Position numbers and translations under genes: made by a program. A stretch of DNA of 46,186 bases, from the NCBI GenBank assembly GCA_045648205.1, contig JAZRNM010000007.1:1-46186 (forward strand). The letters are read 5' to 3'. The notes beneath the pieces are model-generated. The model had not been told where the DNA came from. It ran no database searches and saw only the letters and a program-made list of their open reading frames with translations. This document shows positions 41,883 to 46,186 of this stretch, one piece after another; within the stretch, counting starts at the first letter, position 1; the number at the start of each line of letters is the position of its first letter. This stretch comes from SIG440 sp045648205. Its GTDB lineage: Bacteria; Bacillota; Clostridia; Monoglobales; Monoglobaceae.

Positions 41883-43232
41883 TCAAATAAACAATCCCCA
41901 TACAAAAGACAATAACAACGATACAATAACCGGAATAATGCAAGATGTAACACAAATATCCATATATGATTCTTTGTGTTTACAGTTAGATACGGCCAAC
42001 AAGGTTAGAACTGCACCATTATGAGGCAATGTATCTAATCCACCGGATGCTAATGATGCAATTCTGTGTAATAGCTCAGGATTCATCCCAATGCTCATTG
42101 CTTTTTCCAGATACTGAGGAGCTAACGCTTCAAGTGCAATAGACATTCCTCCGGAAGCAGATCCGGTTGCACCTGCCAGCACATTGACAGCAACTGCTTC
42201 AGAAAAAAGTATACTGCCCGGCATATTTAACATCGCATTCTTAAGAAGTGTAAAACCCGGAACTATTTTAACAACAGAGCCAAACCCTACAGCACACGCA
42301 GTATTCATAATTGCCACTAACGAACCATTAGCACCTTCATTAACCGCAGGCAAAAGAAGTTTAAACTGCTTTATATTCATAAGGCAAGTTACTAATATAC
42401 CACCTAAAAGCGCAACCACAATGGATTGACTTGTAGACCACTGGGCAATTCCTGCTTTATCCAAAACAGTTGGTAAAACATTTAACATAAGAACAACAAC
42501 AATTAACGGTAACAATCCGCTCAACCAATGCCATGATGATTGTTCAACATCATCAGCAACATTTTGTTTAAACTTATCATCTTCAATAAAGCCCAGACCC
42601 TTTTTACGTGCATTATGACAGCGCCATTCTAAATATAAATATCCCGGCACAGCAATCAAAATCGCCGCTATAATTCCCATTAAAGGTGCTGCCGTTGCTG
42701 TTGTACTATAATATGTAGTAGGTATGATATTTTGGATTTGCGGAGTACCTGGAATAGCTGTCATAGTGATTCCAAATGCACCAAATGCAATTGCTCCGGG
42801 AAGAAGTGTTCTCGGCAAATTAGCTTCACGATATATCGCATAACCCATTGGATAAATGACAAACACAACCACAAACAAAGATATCCCCCCATATGTCATT
42901 AAAAGACAGGGAAGTACAACTGCCGCAACAGCAAATTTAGAACCTATAACTGAAACTAATTTGTTTGCAAGGGAGCGTGCTGAACCGGTCATATCCATCA
43001 CTTTTCCGTAAACTGCACCCAAGAAAAATGCGGGAAACCAGGAAATAATATAATCTGCCACACCTTTTATGTAATCACCAAGATAGGCATCCAAAACACT
43101 AAGCCCTCCCATGACAGCTACTACAACTGCACATAAAGGTGCAACCCAAATAATAGAGTGGCCCTTATAAGCTAAAAAAATCAACAAACATAACCCTATT
43201 ACTATACCACATAACGAAACAATTGATAACAT
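41883..43232 (-). CDS. GntP-family permease (gluconate/organic acid:H+ symporter type)
   Basis: 449 residues, about 12-14 membrane segments. Family features: GxxxVYGKVMDMTGSARSLA, TYGGISLFVVVFVIYPM, the long cytoplasmic loop with a charged stretch near 205-230, NTACAVGFGSVVK, GSASGGMSIALEALAP and SGGLDTLPHNGAVLTLL, which together mark the GntP/citrate-superfamily. Substrate probably a sugar acid or hydroxy-carboxylic acid; no catabolic genes are near. ATG at 43230-43232 after AAGGAGAG. Confidence 0.92.
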   Translation of the reverse strand: MLSIVSLCGIVIGLCLLIFLAYKGHSIIWVAPLCAVVVAVMGGLSVLDAYLGDYIKGVADYIISWFPAFFLGAVYGKVMDMTGSARSLANKLVSVIGSKFAVAAVVLPCLLMTYGGISLFVVVFVIYPMGYAIYREANLPRTLLPGAIAFGAFGITMTAIPGTPQIQNIIPTTYYSTTATAAPLMGIIAAILIAVPGYLYLEWRCHNARKKGLGFIEDDKFKQNVADDVEQSSWHWLSGLLPLIVVVLMLNVLPTVLDKAGIAQWSTSQSIVVALLGGILVTCLMNIKQFKLLLPAVNEGANGSLVAIMNTACAVGFGSVVKIVPGFTLLKNAMLNMPGSILFSEAVAVNVLAGATGSASGGMSIALEALAPQYLEKAMSIGMNPELLHRIASLASGGLDTLPHNGAVLTLLAVSNCKHKESYMDICVTSCIIPVIVSLLLSFVWGLFI

Positions 43233-43272
43233 TCGAAATTCTCTCCTTCTTTATCTTAGTTTTATTAAATAC

Positions 43273-43302
43273 ATTATAACATTAATATTGGGTAGATTGC
43301 AA
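43273..43302 (-). promoter_or_regulatory. gntP promoter
   Basis: TTGCAA (43302-43297), 18-bp spacer, TATAAT (43278-43273), about 40 bases before the gene. The remainder of the 447-bp gap 43233-43679 shows no gene; only the uraA promoter at its right end is recognised. Confidence 0.7.
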
Positions 43303-43590
43303 CAATATCACACCAAATATTTCTTTTTTTTACAAATTCGAACAATTTTTATATGGTTTATATCGTATTGGATTAAAAAAATCAAACTCAACCAAACTTA
43401 AAGATTCAGACTTAAACTTCCATTTCTGAAAAATTATGCTTTGAAAGTCCGCAGTATTTTTCCAAAGTATTCAAAGCCGGGCAGGAAAAACGCCAATGAA
43501 ATATAAAAAAACACTATACTCGTAACACCGATTTTTTACATCATTTTTCAACAAATTACTGTTTACTTTTCAATTTCTTTTTATGTGGTA

Positions 43591-43619
43591 TTGACAAAAT
43601 GTGTCGATAATAGTACAAT
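43591..43619 (+). promoter_or_regulatory. uraA promoter with TTTTATCA repeats
   Basis: TTGACA (43591-43596), 17-bp spacer, TACAAT (43614-43619). Downstream, TTTTATCA occurs twice (43619-43626, 43643-43650) and TATCA-N9-TGATA forms a small dyad (43622-43640), possible operator DNA. The leader is about 55 bases, too short for a purine or PyrR-type riboswitch. Confidence 0.78.
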
Positions 43620-43679
43620 TTTATCAGGTAAAATTTGATACGTTTTATCAAAAATAATAACTCGAGAGGGGAACCACTA

Positions 43680-45032
43680 ATGAAACTTATCTATGGCGTA
43701 AAAGACAAACCAAAATTTGGTCAGCTGATCATCTTTGCTATTCAGCAATTACTTGCAATTATGACAGCAACACTTGTTGTTCCGGTTATTATCGGCAACG
43801 GCATGAGTCCTGCCGCTGCTCTAGTCGGCGCAGGTATAGGTACTTTGTTCTATGTACTTTGCACAAAAGCAAAAAGCCCTGTTTTCCTTGGCTCTTCGTT
43901 CGCATTTATCGGCTCTATGTTCGCAGCTTTTGCCGGTGGCGTGTCAATGAGTCTTGGCTACTTGGGTCTCATCATTGGTGCACTTTTTGCAGGCCTTGTT
44001 TATGTTATCATCGCAATTATTGTTAAATTTGCAGGTGTTAACTGGATTAACAAATTGATGCCCGCAGCAGTTATCGGACCTACCGTTGCAATTATAGGTC
44101 TTTCTCTTGCCGCTAATGCTATCGGGGACCTTACAAAAGGCAGTATTCCTGATGTTCAGGCTTCGCCTTTAATTGCAGTGCTTTGTGGTCTCGTTACACT
44201 TATTATCACAATTGTCTGCTCAGTTTACGGCAAAAAGACCGGCAAACTCATCCCATTCATTTTTGGTATTCTTGGCGGATATGCAGTATCTCTCATATTT
44301 ACATTAATCGGAAACGCAGCAGGCATTGATGCCATCAGAATTCTCAACCTGGAACCCCTTAAGGCACTCTTTGCTGATGGTGTTACAATCAACACATTCT
44401 TCTCGATTCCTGACTTCACATTCCTTACAGCTGCCGGAGGATTCGGCGAATTAAGTGGTGCATATATCAGCACAATAGCAGTAGCTTATATTCCCGTTGC
44501 ATTTGTTGTTTTTGCAGAACATATTGCGGACCACAAAAATATATCTTCAATCATTGAGACAGATCTTTTGGCAGAACCTGGTCTTCACAGAACGCTTCTC
44601 GGTGATGGTATTGGTTCTTTCCTCGGTTCTATCTTCGGTGGTTGTCCCAACACAACATATGGTGAATCAGTAGGTTGTGTTGCGATCACAAGAAATGCTT
44701 CCATTTACACAATCATCACAGCAGCAGTTTTAGCGATTATTATCGCATTTATTTCGCCCTTTATTGCCTTTGTTAACTCTATTCCCTCTTGTGTAATGGG
44801 CGGCGTATGTATGGCTCTTTACGGCTTTATCGCTGTATCCGGTCTCAAAATGGTACAAGGTGTTAACCTGAACCTCAACAAGAATTTGTTCGTTGTTTCC
44901 ACAATTCTTATCGCAGGTATCGGTGGCCTTACTTTAAACTTCGGACAGATCACAATCACTTCTGTTGCATGCGCGCTTATTCTTGGTATCATCGTTAACC
45001 TCATCGTATCAAAAGGTTCTGACCAGGAATAA
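43680..45032 (+). CDS. Uracil permease (UraA-like, NCS2 family)
   Basis: 450 residues, 14-segment NCS2 transporter. N-terminal FAIQQLLAIMTATLVVPVII matches the first UraA helix; GSSFAFIGSMF; the substrate-site Glu motif FAEHIADHKNISSIIETDLL; and GGCPNTTYGESVGCVAITR, which is the UraA-type form of the NCS2 signature and favours uracil over xanthine or urate. Start ATG 43680 after GAGAGGGG; 15 upstream codons in frame lie in the leader. No pyr genes nearby. Confidence 0.93.
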   Translation: MKLIYGVKDKPKFGQLIIFAIQQLLAIMTATLVVPVIIGNGMSPAAALVGAGIGTLFYVLCTKAKSPVFLGSSFAFIGSMFAAFAGGVSMSLGYLGLIIGALFAGLVYVIIAIIVKFAGVNWINKLMPAAVIGPTVAIIGLSLAANAIGDLTKGSIPDVQASPLIAVLCGLVTLIITIVCSVYGKKTGKLIPFIFGILGGYAVSLIFTLIGNAAGIDAIRILNLEPLKALFADGVTINTFFSIPDFTFLTAAGGFGELSGAYISTIAVAYIPVAFVVFAEHIADHKNISSIIETDLLAEPGLHRTLLGDGIGSFLGSIFGGCPNTTYGESVGCVAITRNASIYTIITAAVLAIIIAFISPFIAFVNSIPSCVMGGVCMALYGFIAVSGLKMVQGVNLNLNKNLFVVSTILIAGIGGLTLNFGQITITSVACALILGIIVNLIVSKGSDQE

Positions 45033-45055
45033 TTATTGATTTAAAAATTACATAC

Positions 45056-45088
45056 AAAAAAGGATGTAAATTATTACATCCTTTTTTT
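45056..45088 (+). terminator. uraA terminator
   Basis: Stem GGATGTAA/TTACATCC (45062-45069 with 45074-45081), extended by an A-run/T-run pair, followed by seven T. Confidence 0.93.
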
Positions 45089-45098
45089 ATTTTTCATA

Positions 45099-45159
45099 AT
45101 TGCGACACATAAGGTTTAGATGCAAATCTTTTTAATGGCAAGTTTATGTTAAGTCAGGA
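45099..45159. repeat. Dispersed repeat copy 2
   Basis: About 60 bp beginning ATTGCGACACATAAGG; core GGTTTAGATGCA at 45113-45124. Ten bases past the uraA terminator, 60 bases from the end of the convergent HAD gene. Confidence 0.85.
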
Positions 45160-45217
45160 ACAAGAAAATATAAATCTTCAAAAAATCCTACACATGATGT
45201 TCCAAATCATACAGAAG

Positions 45218-46009
45218 TTATTTTTCTAAAATAATTTTTATCACATCTGCTACACTATCACAAATATATTCTGAAACTTTTCTTAATTCATCTACACCGC
45301 CTACCATTGCACATCCGTGATACTTTTCAATCATGGGTATATCATTGAAATTATCTCCTGCTGTCCAAACATCTTCATAAGGAATTTCAAGACGGTCAGC
45401 AAGTTGTGCTATGCCAGTAGCCTTATCGACTCCCACACAAGCAATATCAATACATCTACCATTTTGCATTGGATTTACATAATGGCCAAACTTTTTCTTC
45501 AATATAGCTGTAACTTCAGTAGCTTGTTCAACCGTATCACACAGAGCGTTTGATAAGACAAACTCATCCACATTCTTAAGCACAGAAAACGCAGTATATT
45601 GTGTATCTCCTACTTTTGCACCTAAAGGATACTCCGGATGAAAATCATATCTCGTCTTATCAAATGACATCCCACACGGATTAGAGGTCAACTGCAAACA
45701 TTGGTTGATTAACTCTTGTGCCAATGTTGACTCTCCAAAAGACAGCATGCCATTCACCTTTTGTGCAAAATAAATATTACCATCTTTATCGTAGGCACAG
45801 GCTCCGTTACTTGCTATAACAAAATCAAAGGGAAACGTATTATTTCTCTTAAAATATTCAAACCCATTTACATAATCTCGACCGCTAACTATTCCAAACA
45901 AATTCCCCTTTCTCCGAAACCTATTGATTGCCTCTATTGTTTCTTCGGTTATTCTCCCATCCTGATTAAGAGTACCATCATAGTCTGAAGCCAGTATATA
46001 TTTTTTCAT
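45218..46009 (-). CDS. Cof-type HAD-superfamily phosphatase
   Basis: 263 residues. Motif I ASDYDGTLNQDG, SGRD, a large C2 cap, ACVGVDKATGIAQLADRL (Lys motif) and TAGDNFNDIPMI. Cof/YbiV-like proteins dephosphorylate sugar phosphates or PLP/FMN. ATG 46007-46009; its first bases overlap the stop of an eleven-residue leader frame (46006-46041). Flanked by repeat copies 2 and 3. Confidence 0.92.
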   Translation of the reverse strand: MKKYILASDYDGTLNQDGRITEETIEAINRFRRKGNLFGIVSGRDYVNGFEYFKRNNTFPFDFVIASNGACAYDKDGNIYFAQKVNGMLSFGESTLAQELINQCLQLTSNPCGMSFDKTRYDFHPEYPLGAKVGDTQYTAFSVLKNVDEFVLSNALCDTVEQATEVTAILKKKFGHYVNPMQNGRCIDIACVGVDKATGIAQLADRLEIPYEDVWTAGDNFNDIPMIEKYHGCAMVGGVDELRKVSEYICDSVADVIKIILEK

Positions 46010-46047
46010 TTTAATTCATTCCTTTCATCAAAATTCGACATATCCAT

Positions 46048-46108
46048 ATTGCGACACATAAGGTTTAGATGCAGCTAATTTTTAACGGAAGATCGTGTCA
46101 AGTTAGAA
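46048..46108. repeat. Dispersed repeat copy 3
   Basis: About 60 bp beginning ATTGCGACACATAAGG; core GGTTTAGATGCA at 46062-46073 and end GTCAAGTTAGAAG. Same orientation as copies 1 and 2. Confidence 0.85.
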
Positions 46109-46116
46109 GCAAAAAC

Positions 46117-46185
46117 TTATTGATTTAAATTGAATTTATCTATAATTCTATACCTAAAGTAATTTGCTTGTCTTTCCGATGTTTT
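46117..46185 (-). CDS. Possible C-terminal end of a gene running off the right edge
   Basis: A minus-strand frame open from the edge to a TAA at 46117-46119, reading KTSERQANYFRYRIIDKFNL then NQ. The composition looks protein-like but 22 residues are too few to identify it, and the frame could be chance. Confidence 0.25.
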   Translation of the reverse strand, partial: KTSERQANYFRYRIIDKFNLNQ

Positions 46186-46186
46186 A

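Noticed and set aside
43434..43537. Short minus-strand open frame in the gntP-uraA gap reading like a membrane helix
   Set aside because: About 33 codons, no start with a ribosome binding site, no recognisable family; likely chance in AT-rich DNA.
43592..43679. Purine riboswitch or PyrR-binding attenuator before uraA
   Set aside because: Predicted leader is only about 55 nt and lacks the conserved sequences.
1..46186. CRISPR array, tRNA or rRNA genes, prophage genes, transposases
   Set aside because: No regularly spaced repeats, cloverleaf-like segments, rRNA signatures or recombinase/transposase coding regions were found by reading both strands; small RNAs could be missed.

Overview
The window looks like a chromosomal segment of an anaerobic, fermentative member of the Clostridia (Firmicutes/Bacillota). 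The evidence is the AT-rich intergenic DNA with strong TTGACA/TATAAT-type promoters, GGAGG ribosome binding sites, Rho-independent terminators, an NADH-linked (probably electron-bifurcating) hydrogenase operon, RNase Y, a CIRCE-controlled groESL operon, a short HisG paired with HisZ, CarD, ECF-type vitamin uptake and type III pantothenate kinase. A family-level assignment is not possible from the sequence alone. No rRNA, tRNA, CRISPR array or intact transposase was seen.

Positions 1-6.2 kb, minus strand: two adjacent hydrogen-metabolism operons. The downstream one encodes the diaphorase part of an NADH-linked hydrogenase (NuoE/HndA-like, a stand-alone HATPase, HndB-like ferredoxin, NuoF/HndC-like subunit cut by the window edge). 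The upstream one encodes two DRTGG-domain proteins, an RsbW-like ATPase, an [FeFe]-hydrogenase-like protein that keeps the four H-cluster cysteines but has Ala in place of the proton-transfer Cys, and a PHP phosphoesterase. This resembles the putative H2-sensing cassettes of group D (HydS) hydrogenases and is the most interesting biology here.

Positions 6.2-12.3 kb, minus: dinB, an orphan oligopeptide-binding lipoprotein, a laccase-domain purine nucleoside phosphorylase, ymdB and rny. Positions 12.6-21.1 kb, minus: one complete histidine operon, yerC-hisZ-G-D-C-B-H-A-F-IE-K, with nearly every junction overlapping and a strong promoter carrying a dyad that is a candidate YerC/HisR operator. 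Positions 21.2-22.85 kb, minus: a UPF0210 protein and an ACT-domain protein with their own promoter and terminator.

Positions 23-35.6 kb, plus: ygiQ, folD (122-nt overlap with ygiQ), radA, carD, ispD, ispF, groES-groEL, a three-gene polar amino acid ABC transporter, coaX, an ECF S component (probably pantothenate) and tcdA. A compact convergent terminator separates this from the minus-strand iscS-thiI-pncC sulfur/NAD-salvage operon, divIVA, a HAD phosphatase and an SGNH hydrolase (35.6-40.9 kb).

Positions 41-46.2 kb look accessory. They hold a truncated MFS-type transporter remnant, a small lipoprotein, a GntP-family permease, a UraA-type uracil permease and a Cof-type HAD phosphatase, punctuated by three direct copies of an unexplained repeat of about 60 bp.
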